Shown: positions 14,921 through 20,462 of the stretch, in pieces
Numbering within the stretch: the stretch's first letter is position 1
Layout: each line of letters opens with the position of its first letter
IMG/VR virus record: IMGVR_UViG_3300032462_000089
Span: 1-23,739 of that record
From: a virus
Direction: 5' to 3' (one strand)
DNA: 23,739 nt
The notes under the pieces: generated by a model
Database searches by the model: none
Seen by the model: only the letters and a program-made list of their open reading frames with translations
Told to the model about the DNA's origin: nothing
Position numbers and translations under genes: made by a program

Positions 14921-16087
14921 TTAGATATTATTTGTCTTTGCGTGTTCAATCCTTGCTTCTGCTATTTTGCAATACTCTGGGTCAAGTTCAATTCCTATAA
15001 AGTCAAAACCTTCTAGTATGCAAGCCTTGCCTGTTGAGCCTGAACCCATGAAAGGGTCAAGGACTGTTCCTCCTTTTGGTGTTACAAGTCTTACTAGATA
15101 TTGCATAAGGGAGGTGGGTTTGACTGTTGGATGTGAATTTTTATTTATAGATTGTTCTGCTCTTGGTGTTGGCTCTCTACCTTCTTCGTACCTAAACTCT
15201 GATGCGTTCATTCTTGCTGTCGCCTTCTTCTCCTCAAACACTCCCAGCCCCTCATTCCTATCTTTCTTTGAAGCCTTCGCACAGTAGAAGAAGCGTGAGG
15301 CTGAGCCTGAGTCTGCGTATCCTACTGTTTCTTGTGCTGGTGTCTCACTGACAGACCACGTTCTTCCGTTTCCATAAGGGTTTGCTTTGTTTTTTCTTAT
15401 AGCACTTCCGACTTGCTTCGTATCAGGAAACAACCCTACCACCTCATCACTTCCGTCTAAAATCAGGTTCGAAGGAAACCTGCCTTGAGGGTGAGCATCT
15501 CCTCCTGGGTGTTCTGTTTGTTTGCCTAGTATTCCTCCGCTTCGCCCTCCCTTGTTTGGTGCAACTGATTTCCACGCTTCGCCCTCCACCCTACACCCAT
15601 CTATATTTATCCCACCCGTTCCCCACTTCAATACATTCTCTGCGATAGTGCTTTCAGATAGTGGCTTTCTTGCCAGAGTCCATATTTCCACTGCAGGCTT
15701 TAGAGCAGTTCCAAATCCTGCAAATTCTTTAGATTTTTCTGTCTCGCCCATTTTTATTAAAGTTTTTTCTATATTGTGAGATTTTGGGAATCCTGAGCCA
15801 AATGCATGGTAGATGCAATCTCTAATTTCAAAACCAGCGTCTTCTATCGCAACCATTACTCTGTGATGTGTTCTACCAATCCCTGCAGCCAATAGATGTG
15901 AACCAGGCTTCATTGTTTTTAGTACAAGTTTCCAAAACTCTACATCGTCAGCAGGATTTCCATTTTCCCTATCAAACTCCTTACCCATAAAATTCAAAAG
16001 GTAAGGAGGGTCGCAAACTACTGAATCCATTGATTTCTCAGGTATTTTTTTTAACCACTCGTAGCTATCCCCTTGAAGCAAGTACAT
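14921..16087 (-). CDS. Beta-class DNA methyltransferase (N6-adenine or N4-cytosine)
   Basis: 388 residues from ATG 16087, chosen over an upstream ATG at 16198 because AAAGGA lies just before it and the family begins with this xxLLQGDSYEWLKKIPEKSMD pattern. Motif IV DPPY is at 26-29, and motif I DPFMGSGSTGKA is near the C-terminus (about 343-354), followed by GIELDPEYCKIAEARI. The order IV-then-I defines class beta. The middle (about 150-290) should hold the target-recognition domain, with GTGGINIDGCRVEG and SHPTVKPTSLMQYLVRLVTPKGGTVLD as typical family blocks. It methylates DNA with SAM, probably to protect phage DNA from host restriction. No cognate nuclease is beside it. Its start overlaps the HNH gene by 23 bp. 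Confidence 0.88.
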   Translation of the reverse strand: MYLLQGDSYEWLKKIPEKSMDSVVCDPPYLLNFMGKEFDRENGNPADDVEFWKLVLKTMKPGSHLLAAGIGRTHHRVMVAIEDAGFEIRDCIYHAFGSGFPKSHNIEKTLIKMGETEKSKEFAGFGTALKPAVEIWTLARKPLSESTIAENVLKWGTGGINIDGCRVEGEAWKSVAPNKGGRSGGILGKQTEHPGGDAHPQGRFPSNLILDGSDEVVGLFPDTKQVGSAIRKNKANPYGNGRTWSVSETPAQETVGYADSGSASRFFYCAKASKKDRNEGLGVFEEKKATARMNASEFRYEEGREPTPRAEQSINKNSHPTVKPTSLMQYLVRLVTPKGGTVLDPFMGSGSTGKACILEGFDFIGIELDPEYCKIAEARIEHAKTNNI

Positions 16088-16487
16088 TTGTCCTTTTTCT
16101 GCGTTGATATTCCCTTGAGGCATTTCGGACACATTCAGAACAGTTACGCCCTTTCTTATCCTTTCGCTTGTATTCAAATCTTGAGTAGTCATGTCCATTT
16201 ATGCATTTAATCTTAATAAAATGTGGCTTTGCTGTGATACCACGATTGATATTAACTTTCGGAGTAACAGCTTCCAAGTGGTCTGGGTTGCAACACGCTG
16301 GAACTCGACATAAGTGGTCAATATGATACCCTTTAGGGATTTCACCTTTTGTCCACTCGTAAGACAGACGATGAGTATAATATTTTTTGTTCTTAATGCG
16401 TATTTCACCATAACCAGACCCATTGTTTGAGCCAGTCCATAACCAGCAAGTTTTAGTTTTTTTAACCTTATTCCAAAATGTTTCCAT
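16065..16487 (-). CDS. HNH homing-type endonuclease
   Basis: 140 residues. The core is YHIDHLCRVPACCNPDHLEAVT (about 54-75): H55, D57, H58, N67 and H70 form the HNH beta-beta-alpha metal site, with C65/C66. The N-terminal CWLWTGSNNGSGYG and HRLSYEWTKGEIP are usual in phage HNH genes. A C-terminal Cys/His ribbon (C95, H99, C116, C119) follows. Such nucleases nick or cut DNA and spread by homing. The gene has its own extended -10 box 6 nt before its ATG, sits between a cut-off methyltransferase start and an intact methyltransferase, and its last 7 codons overlap the latter's start. This is the typical pattern of a free-standing selfish gene. It could also be a packaging-associated HNH, but those usually adjoin terL. 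Confidence 0.88.
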   Translation of the reverse strand: METFWNKVKKTKTCWLWTGSNNGSGYGEIRIKNKKYYTHRLSYEWTKGEIPKGYHIDHLCRVPACCNPDHLEAVTPKVNINRGITAKPHFIKIKCINGHDYSRFEYKRKDKKGRNCSECVRNASREYQRRKRTNVLASRG

Positions 16488-16493
16488 AATCCC

Positions 16494-16502
16494 ATTATAT
16501 CA
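16494..16502 (-). promoter_or_regulatory. Extended -10 promoter, leaderless start of HNH gene
   Basis: TGATATAAT followed by GGGATT and ATG (6-nt gap), so transcription would begin at or near the start codon. It gives the nuclease independent expression from within the methyltransferase remnant. Confidence 0.6.
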
Positions 16503-16531
16503 CATATCCCATAAAGTATGCAAGTGTTCTC

Positions 16532-16606
16532 TGTTACGATTGCATCTACAGAGTTTTCTTCTAAAGTTTTTAATATTTCTAAGCTATCTCCGTTTATTAT
16601 TTTCAT
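16532..16606 (-). pseudogene. Truncated N-terminus of a second DNA methyltransferase
   Basis: Twenty-five codons starting at ATG 16606 read MKIINGDSLEILKTLEENSV then DAIVT, the start of beta-class methyltransferases, and align with the intact copy (MYLLQGDSYEWLKKIPEKSM then DSVVC). The family normally continues directly with DPPY, but here the sequence changes to ENTCILYGICDIMG and runs into the HNH promoter. The open frame goes on to 16199 only by reading the HNH gene out of frame, which I treat as an artefact. Interpretation: an older methyltransferase was cut just before its active-site motif when the HNH gene came in. Confidence 0.65.
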
Positions 16607-16614
16607 ATTATATC

Positions 16615-16920
16615 TTAAGGATAGAAAGCATTACGCTTACCTACAACAAAAGGTCTGTTGCGTATTCTGTCTATTAACTTTCTGGTTTTATAATAGTCTA
16701 GCTCTTGTTGTTTATATTTCTTGTTTTCTATGTCAACTAAATCACATTGTAGTTTGAAATCTTTGTCTGCACATTTTGAGCATAATGCGTAATTTAGTTT
16801 TTCAGCATTTCTATCACTGTAACTATAATCTTCTTTAGAAAATATATGTGAGATTACTTTGCTTTTATTAGTTATGTCTTCTCTGCATAAGAAACAGTGT
16901 ACTTCATAGTTTATTGTCAT
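16615..16920 (-). CDS. Small zinc-finger-like protein of unknown function
   Basis: 101 residues. Two Cys pairs (C9/C12 in HCFLCRED and C47/C50 in LCSKCADK) spaced about 35 residues suggest a structural zinc site. The C-terminal part is basic and helical (DYYKTRKLIDRIRNRPFVVGKRNAFYP), possibly nucleic-acid binding. Its ATG overlaps the stop of a 38-codon ORF upstream (ATGA), implying coupling. Function unknown. Confidence 0.6.
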   Translation of the reverse strand: MTINYEVHCFLCREDITNKSKVISHIFSKEDYSYSDRNAEKLNYALCSKCADKDFKLQCDLVDIENKKYKQQELDYYKTRKLIDRIRNRPFVVGKRNAFYP

Positions 16921-17033
16921 ATTATATCTTCACGTTTTAGCTTTCTAACTAATAAATCCACTCTCCTGCCTCGTATTTTTTCATGAGCACAGTGTATGAG
17001 TATTAGATAGTGAATAAAGTAATTAGTGTTCAT
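16917..17033 (-). CDS. Short ORF coupled to the zinc-finger gene
   Basis: 38 residues beginning MNTNYFIHYLILIHC and ending in a basic stretch (KIRGRRVDLLVRKLKRED). The stop overlaps the next ATG in an ATGA arrangement, as in genuine phage operons, which is the main reason to believe it. No family recognised. It fills the gap between the metallopeptidase and zinc-finger genes. Confidence 0.4.
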   Translation of the reverse strand: MNTNYFIHYLILIHCAHEKIRGRRVDLLVRKLKREDII

Positions 17034-17051
17034 TTTTATTTGTTTAACATT

Positions 17052-17432
17052 TTATTTTTTCATTAAAAGTCTTAATGCTTCTTTATGTTCAATAATATTT
17101 CCATAAAGAGAGCTTGATAGATTTTTTGCTGATTCTATAGCTACTTTTACTCTAATGTTTCCATCCTTTATGCTTTTGAGCTGTGTTTGGTATGCTTCTA
17201 TTTCCATTAAAAGACGAAAATGTTTGTCGTTTAGATATTTCTCTACCCAGTTTTTTAATCCGTACTCGTCTTGTTGCTTATGGTGTGTTTGTTCGTGGAC
17301 AATAAGATGTTCTGGTAAGTTTGTATTACTATATATCTTATGGTCATAAGCAAAGATAGCATTTGGTGTAATGTCAAAGTGTTTTGAGTATTCTTTTAGA
17401 AGTGGAAACTCTGACTGTGGGTAAAGTATCAT
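17052..17432 (-). CDS. Putative zinc metallopeptidase (HExxH)
   Basis: 126 residues. HEQTH at 46-50 in EHLIVHEQTHHKQQDEYG is the HExxH zinc-binding and catalytic motif, and E77/E79 in LMEIEAYQTQ could be the third ligand. The surrounding pattern IYSNTNLPEHLIVHE-T-H-KQQ...NWVEKY...F-R...E-EAY is one I know from small phage proteins of unknown target. It may act in particle maturation or against a host protein; there is no signal peptide, so it probably works in the cytoplasm. Starts ATG 17432 in AT-rich sequence. Confidence 0.7.
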   Translation of the reverse strand: MILYPQSEFPLLKEYSKHFDITPNAIFAYDHKIYSNTNLPEHLIVHEQTHHKQQDEYGLKNWVEKYLNDKHFRLLMEIEAYQTQLKSIKDGNIRVKVAIESAKNLSSSLYGNIIEHKEALRLLMKK

Positions 17433-17483
17433 ATTTATTTCTTCTTTTTTGGTTTCAGTTTTGGTTTATATTGACATTTCATA

Positions 17484-17675
17484 TTATTTCTTTGGTTTAA
17501 CTACTGGTTTTGGTAATGGTGCTTCTTTTGGTTCTACGTGTTCTGCTGGAACTGGGTTTGTAAAAAACTCAACTGCTTCTGCGATTACTTTTGCATCTTT
17601 TAATTCAAATGCTCCTGCTTTGTTTGCTAATTGTACTGCTTGAATAAGAATACTTAATGCTTTTTGATTATCCAT
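17484..17675 (-). CDS. Small conserved-type phage protein with Pro/Lys tail
   Basis: 63 residues: two helices (ALSILIQAVQLANKAGAFELKDAKVIAEAVEFF, given here only as its key residues A-S-I-L, N-K-A-G-A-F and A-V-E-F-F) then a Pro/Glu/Lys tail (KPVVKPKK). Small proteins with this A-Q-x-G-A-x-x-L-x-x-A pattern occur in tail and late regions of phages, function unknown. A TATAAT box lies 10 nt upstream of the ATG at 17675, so the leader would be only about 3-4 nt. Confidence 0.55.
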   Translation of the reverse strand: MDNQKALSILIQAVQLANKAGAFELKDAKVIAEAVEFFTNPVPAEHVEPKEAPLPKPVVKPKK

Positions 17676-17685
17676 ATATATATAT

Positions 17686-17694
17686 ATTATACCA
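17686..17694 (-). promoter_or_regulatory. Extended -10 promoter copy 1
   Basis: TGGTATAAT inside a 14-bp sequence (AATAATGGTATAAT) repeated 63 bp upstream. It is followed by an (AT)n run and the ATG of the 63-residue gene. Confidence 0.6.
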
Positions 17695-17742
17695 TTATTT
17701 TAATAAGTCTGCGAATTTTTCTCCTCGATAGTCTATTGTCAT
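17695..17742 (-). CDS. Possible leaderless 15-residue peptide
   Basis: MTIDYRGEKFADLLK, with ATG 6 nt after the TATAAT at 17749-17754 and a stop overlapping the next promoter repeat. It could be a real micro-ORF or just a transcribed spacer. No RBS needed if leaderless. Low confidence. Confidence 0.2.
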   Translation of the reverse strand: MTIDYRGEKFADLLK

Positions 17743-17748
17743 ACTTAC

Positions 17749-17757
17749 ATTATACCA
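17749..17757 (-). promoter_or_regulatory. Extended -10 promoter copy 2
   Basis: TGGTATAAT within the second AATAATGGTATAAT copy. It is 6 nt before the ATG of the 15-codon ORF and just downstream of the inverted repeat at 17777-17813. Confidence 0.6.
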
Positions 17758-17776
17758 TTATTCATGGAAATTTCCT

Positions 17777-17813
17777 ACAAAACAATGCAAGGTTTCACGT
17801 CCTGTTGTTTTGT
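17777..17813. other. 9-bp inverted repeat upstream of the twin promoters
   Basis: ACAAAACAA and TTGTTTTGT are perfect complements separated by 19 nt that themselves carry AGG/CCT. It lies in the 145-bp gap after the gene ending at 17821. Neither side has the T-run of an intrinsic terminator. It may be a protein-binding or RNA-processing site; a 10-bp palindrome GGAAATTTCC follows next to it (17766-17775). Confidence 0.4.
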
Positions 17814-17820
17814 TCATTTA

Positions 17821-18039
17821 TTATTCTTTATCTTCTAAATAACCAATAAAACCATTTTTTTGTGCCATATTATCTAGGTTAAAATTATTTCTTTCAAGAT
17901 AATGTTTTGCATGAGGATTTTCAGGTAGCATTTCTGCCCATTTTTTTAATGTTTCATCAACGCCTTCTTCTCTTATCTCCATAAATAAATTAGCTAGTGT
18001 ATCTCTTTGTCCTATTTGGTAAAATGTGTTTTTATTCAT
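17821..18039 (-). CDS. Hypothetical protein
   Basis: 72 residues (MNKNTFYQIGQRDTLANLF), acidic, helical, no recognised family. Stop-start spacing with the upstream gene is 3 bp. The end of this gene and the end of its upstream neighbour share GATAAAGAATAAT followed by an ATGAA(T/C)AAAA start, an imperfect direct repeat suggesting that this gene was inserted or duplicated as a unit. Confidence 0.5.
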   Translation of the reverse strand: MNKNTFYQIGQRDTLANLFMEIREEGVDETLKKWAEMLPENPHAKHYLERNNFNLDNMAQKNGFIGYLEDKE

Positions 18040-18042
18040 AAA

Positions 18043-18564
18043 TTATTCTTTATCTGGTAATGGTTTGTTTAGGGAACGTATGTCAATTCCGATTTCCTCT
18101 GCACGATTTCTAAGGTACTGGTTTACTGTTGTTTGAAACGGAGTCATTTTTGCCTCTATACCTTCCATCATCATTGATTCCACTACATTAGCCCTTTCTT
18201 CTGCTACCCCTTCACTTCTCCCTGCTTCATAACCTAAACGAAACGATGAACCTTTTGCGTTTCTACCTTGTTCGTATGCTAGTGCTGTTTCTTTTTCTAT
18301 GAAAGCCCATAGCTTTTTCATATCTAGCGCAGAAATTTCATCGCACAACTGGAATCTTTGATAAGCATCCTCGAACCTTTCTTTTGTTGTACTCTCTAGT
18401 GGCTCATCCTCTCTGGTTTCTAGCTGTATCTTATCTGGATTAAATGTTTCGCCACTAGGGAATCGAACACCATAGCGATGTCTGCCATAGAAGTCATCCA
18501 TCCATGTTGCCTCGTGCCATTCGCCTGTCACTGGGTGTTTTGTTTGTTGTGAAAATGTACTCAT
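18043..18564 (-). CDS. Hypothetical protein with compact N-terminal domain
   Basis: 173 residues. The N-terminus (HPVTGEWHEATWMDDFYG, then HRYGVRFPSGETFNPD) looks like a small beta domain; the middle and C-terminal parts are charged helices (YEQGRNAKGSSFRLGYEAGR; NQYLRNRAEEIGIDIRSL). I recall similar N-termini in uncultured phages but no function. Starts ATG 18564, following the structured gap at 18565-18720. Confidence 0.55.
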   Translation of the reverse strand: MSTFSQQTKHPVTGEWHEATWMDDFYGRHRYGVRFPSGETFNPDKIQLETREDEPLESTTKERFEDAYQRFQLCDEISALDMKKLWAFIEKETALAYEQGRNAKGSSFRLGYEAGRSEGVAEERANVVESMMMEGIEAKMTPFQTTVNQYLRNRAEEIGIDIRSLNKPLPDKE

Positions 18565-18609
18565 AATGTATATCTATTTTAATTTATAATCGACAATTTG
18601 TATCTATGA

Positions 18610-18711
18610 TGGGCTTGTGGGGGCAGATAAGAATTTAACCCTTATCTACTTGAGGTCTTAAGACTGCAGTGCATGAGCCTCATCATCGCTTTCGCTAACC
18701 CCATAAACCCA
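18610..18711. ncRNA. Putative structured non-coding element, branched stem-loop
   Basis: Fills the 156-bp gap between two genes and is richer in G/C than its surroundings. Arms TGGGCTTGTGGGG (18610-18622) and CCCCATAAACCCA (18699-18711) pair at 12 of 13 positions (one wobble included, one mismatch) and enclose several smaller structures: AGATAAG/CTTATCT (18625-18631 with 18641-18647, 9-nt loop), TGAGG/CCTCA (18651-18655 with 18678-18682), the palindromes GTCTTAAGAC and ACTGCAGT, and a GCGAAAGC mini-hairpin on the minus strand. The layout resembles a cloverleaf, but T-loop and anticodon-arm rules are not met, so I do not call a tRNA. It may be a structured RNA, an origin or a recombination site. 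Strand undecided. Confidence 0.45.
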
Positions 18712-18720
18712 CCATATTTC

Positions 18721-19158
18721 TTAATTTAATAACTCCCCAATAAACGTCTTTGTTTCTTCTGACTGGTCGTTGAAGTTGTCTTTGGATAGGTTCCAATTCA
18801 TATCTCTGAAATGAAACATTAAGTTTGACCAATCGTTTCCTACATCTCCACTTTCTGCCTCTGAGTAAGTGATAGGAAGTCCCTCGTGTTTAAGGATTGC
18901 CAACATTACAATTGCTATTGTGATAGGTTTGCCGAGGATTTCAAAGAAACTTGAGTGATGAAAAACAAATCCAATATCTACTGTCCTTCCTTCTCCGTTT
19001 GTAAATAAAACTTGTGTGTTTGATACTACCACACCTTTCCCATTCAATTTATATTGCTCCTTCAAACTTTCACTTACACATATTACCTCACACCCCTCCT
19101 CTAAAGCCATACCGTCTGTCAACTCCTGTATTCGATTGATTGTTTTTTCGTGGTTCAT
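18721..19158 (-). CDS. Hypothetical protein
   Basis: 145 residues (MNHEKTINRIQELTDGMALEEGCEVICVSE...). The N-terminal helix is followed by a beta-rich stretch (CEVICVSESLKEQYKLNGKGVVVSNTQVL; positions about 23-52) and a hydrophobic segment (ILGKPITIAIVMLAILKHEGLP, about 74-95; 22 residues that are probably buried rather than membrane). The C-terminus is acidic. No family known; neighbours are other small early-type genes. One base separates its start from the next upstream stop. Confidence 0.55.
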   Translation of the reverse strand: MNHEKTINRIQELTDGMALEEGCEVICVSESLKEQYKLNGKGVVVSNTQVLFTNGEGRTVDIGFVFHHSSFFEILGKPITIAIVMLAILKHEGLPITYSEAESGDVGNDWSNLMFHFRDMNWNLSKDNFNDQSEETKTFIGELLN

Positions 19159-19159
19159 A

Positions 19160-19384
19160 TTATTTTAATCCTTTTAAGTGTTCTAATAATTTCAACCATT
19201 CTTCTTTATCCATTTCCATTCCGTAGTCTTCACATTCTTCAATATCTCTAATCATCACGCCGATTGTTTGCTTAGATAGTTCTACTTTCATAAGAGTGTT
19301 TACAGTATCTGATACTATGTAACTTTTTCTTCCTAGTGCATATCGTAGTGCTGATATGTATATGTTTTGTAGGTTGTCTGTCAT
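19160..19384 (-). CDS. Small conserved phage protein of unknown function
   Basis: 74 residues. The pattern IYISALRYALGRKSYIVSDTVN...V-MIRDIEE...D-EEWLKLLEHL is one I recognise from many phages, where it is uncharacterised. It is all-helical, acidic at the C-terminus. It sits 1 bp from both neighbours, part of a tight cassette. Starts ATG 19384. Confidence 0.65.
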   Translation of the reverse strand: MTDNLQNIYISALRYALGRKSYIVSDTVNTLMKVELSKQTIGVMIRDIEECEDYGMEMDKEEWLKLLEHLKGLK

Positions 19385-19385
19385 A

Positions 19386-19844
19386 TTATTCTTGAATTAA
19401 CTGATACTTATTCCCTCCCACTGTGATTATTTCTTCTGGCTTTGGGGTGTATAGTGGGCGGATGTCTTCGATGCTATCTTGAGAAATGCTAGTACAGTCT
19501 GAATAGTATTTCTCTATTGCACAAGTCAATAAAAACTCGTCATCACGCCAACGATACCCAAACACTTCACACCAGAGTCCGTCCCATAAAACCATATCCC
19601 CCTCGCCCACGAGCCTGCCTTTGTATTCGATAGGGGTTAGGATTTGGAGGTCTGAATTTTTGAACCAGAAATAATCTGATTTGTCTTTGGTGTATACCGC
19701 TATTGTTCCATCATTGCAGGGATAGCTTGCTTCAAGCTCTTCACCCACCATTGCTTTTGTTTCTTTGTTTGGATAACGTGTATTATCCATTACTCGCACC
19801 ATTGTCTTTAGATTGTTTATGTCTTGTAGTGATTTTATTTTCAT
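19386..19844 (-). CDS. Hypothetical protein, beta-rich
   Basis: 152 residues (MKIKSLQDINNLKTMVRVMDN). It contains two Trp/Tyr-rich segments (DKSDYFWFKNSDLQIL; VLWDGLWCEVFGYRWRDDEF), the latter resembling small SH3-like or phage 'C1q-like' beta modules, but no assignment is safe. Starts 7 bp after the membrane microprotein gene. Confidence 0.55.
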   Translation of the reverse strand: MKIKSLQDINNLKTMVRVMDNTRYPNKETKAMVGEELEASYPCNDGTIAVYTKDKSDYFWFKNSDLQILTPIEYKGRLVGEGDMVLWDGLWCEVFGYRWRDDEFLLTCAIEKYYSDCTSISQDSIEDIRPLYTPKPEEIITVGGNKYQLIQE

Positions 19845-19851
19845 GGTTTTA

Positions 19852-19983
19852 TTAATTACAAATCCCTATTAAATTCCCCTCGATGTCATGGTTGTACTCG
19901 ATACCATTTGCGACATTTCTACTAAAAAAAGCTACTATGATGATGATGAAAAATGCTGTGAGTAGTATGTGTTTTGTTTTCAT
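19852..19983 (-). CDS. 43-residue membrane microprotein
   Basis: MKTKHILLTAFFIIIIVAFF is a charged start followed by a strongly hydrophobic segment (about 6-20), then a polar tail (SRNVANGIEYNHDIEGN). It looks like a single-span or signal-anchored small protein, with a possible role at the cell envelope. It starts 1 bp after the stop of a 59-residue gene (TAA-C-ATG), the same spacing found at 20461. Lysis-related roles such as a holin or spanin are possible but unproven. Confidence 0.5.
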   Translation of the reverse strand: MKTKHILLTAFFIIIIVAFFSRNVANGIEYNHDIEGNLIGICN

Positions 19984-19984
19984 G

Positions 19985-20164
19985 TTAGCTTATTTTATCA
20001 AACACATAACTTACAGCGTTTATCATTTCTTCTTTAGTAATATTTTTGTATTTTATGTCATCAATCGCCATCTTAATATCTTTGTATAATTGTTGCTCAA
20101 CTTTATTTTTTGAATAAACTTTATTGTTTGAGTTATAATCAATTCCTTTTATTTTTATATTCAT
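19985..20164 (-). CDS. 59-residue hypothetical protein, first gene after promoter at 20202-20230
   Basis: MNIKIKGIDYNSNNKVYSKN then a helical stretch (KVEQQLYKDIKMAIDDIKYK) ending with KEEMINAVSYVFDKIS. Asn/Lys-rich and very AT-rich in codon use. Its ATG at 20164 is 37 nt after the -10 box of the strong promoter, so it is the first cistron of that transcript. No family recognised. Confidence 0.55.
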   Translation of the reverse strand: MNIKIKGIDYNSNNKVYSKNKVEQQLYKDIKMAIDDIKYKNITKEEMINAVSYVFDKIS

Positions 20165-20188
20165 ATAATTTGTTTACTACTTAACCTG

Positions 20189-20208
20189 TTAATATACTTA
20201 TATATTAA
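20189..20208. promoter_or_regulatory. Operator-like inverted repeat overlapping the -10 box
   Basis: TTAATATA TAAG TATATTAA is a perfect 8-bp inverted repeat with a 4-nt centre. It covers the -10 hexamer of the promoter (20202-20207) and continues past the start site, the usual position of a repressor site. No repressor gene is visible in the window. Confidence 0.5.
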
Positions 20209-20230
20209 CCCTATCCCTTTAATAAGTCAA
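20202..20230 (-). promoter_or_regulatory. Sigma70-type promoter with AAAGGGATAGG spacer
   Basis: TTGACT, 17-nt spacer, TAATAT. The spacer contains AAAGGGATAGG, also found in the spacer of the promoter at 23705-23733. It lies in the gap between 20164 and 20240 and would drive the block of small genes below 20164. Confidence 0.7.
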
Positions 20231-20239
20231 CAAAGAATA

Positions 20240-20461
20240 TTATTTAACTGTTGATAACTTTGGTCGCCCTCTTTCACGACCTGTCTTGCTTGGCTTTGAG
20301 CCTTGTTTACTGTAGTAGTCATTGTCTTTTCCATAAAGAGCACTCCAACGACGAAGCACTGATTGCAATTCGTTTATTATTGTTGTCTTTGATTCTGGTT
20401 CGAGCTTGATTAGCTCTCCTGATTCTATGATAGCTTTTACTGCTTTTTCTGTTTCTGTCAT
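20240..20461 (-). CDS. Small basic hypothetical protein
   Basis: 73 residues from ATG 20461 (MTETEKAVKAIIESGELIKLE). A TTG at 20494 would add 11 residues but would overlap the upstream membrane microprotein; ATG sits 1 bp after that stop, so I chose it. The C-terminus is basic (GSKPSKTGRERGRPKLSTVK) with an AT-hook-like GRERGRPK (about 60-68), suggesting DNA binding. Function unknown. Confidence 0.6.
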   Translation of the reverse strand: MTETEKAVKAIIESGELIKLEPESKTTIINELQSVLRRWSALYGKDNDYYSKQGSKPSKTGRERGRPKLSTVK

Positions 20462-20462
20462 G

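Noticed and set aside
16088-16198. Longer methyltransferase start at 16198
   Set aside because: The extra 37 residues overlap the HNH C-terminus in another frame, and the ATG at 16087 has an AAAGGA ribosome-binding site and the family-typical start.
16199-16531. Continuation of the methyltransferase-like reading frame to 135 residues
   Set aside because: Beyond 16532 the frame reads the HNH gene out of frame; the product (for example GLWKHFGIRLKKLKLAGYGL) has no methyltransferase motif.
16601-16935. TATAAT directly before ATG at 16606 and 16920 (AAGATATAATATGA, 14 bp identical)
   Set aside because: The box abuts the start codon, so it cannot drive a transcript including it; it more likely reflects the common AT-rich start context, although the identity is notable.
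17435-17482. 15-codon Lys-rich ORF MKCQYKPKLKPKKKK
   Set aside because: It begins 1 bp after the upstream stop and resembles the KPVVKPKK tail of the preceding gene, so it may be a duplicated gene end; too short and low-complexity to call.
17758-17817. 19-codon ORF MNKTTGRETLHCFVGNFHE
   Set aside because: Overlaps the inverted repeat and promoter; probably a by-product of the repeated gene-junction sequence.
18610-18711. tRNA gene, including a Leu-like CTTAAGA anticodon loop and CCACCA on the plus strand
   Set aside because: No 5-bp anticodon stem around the loop, no TTCRA T-loop, and a mismatch in the outer stem; kept only as a structured element.
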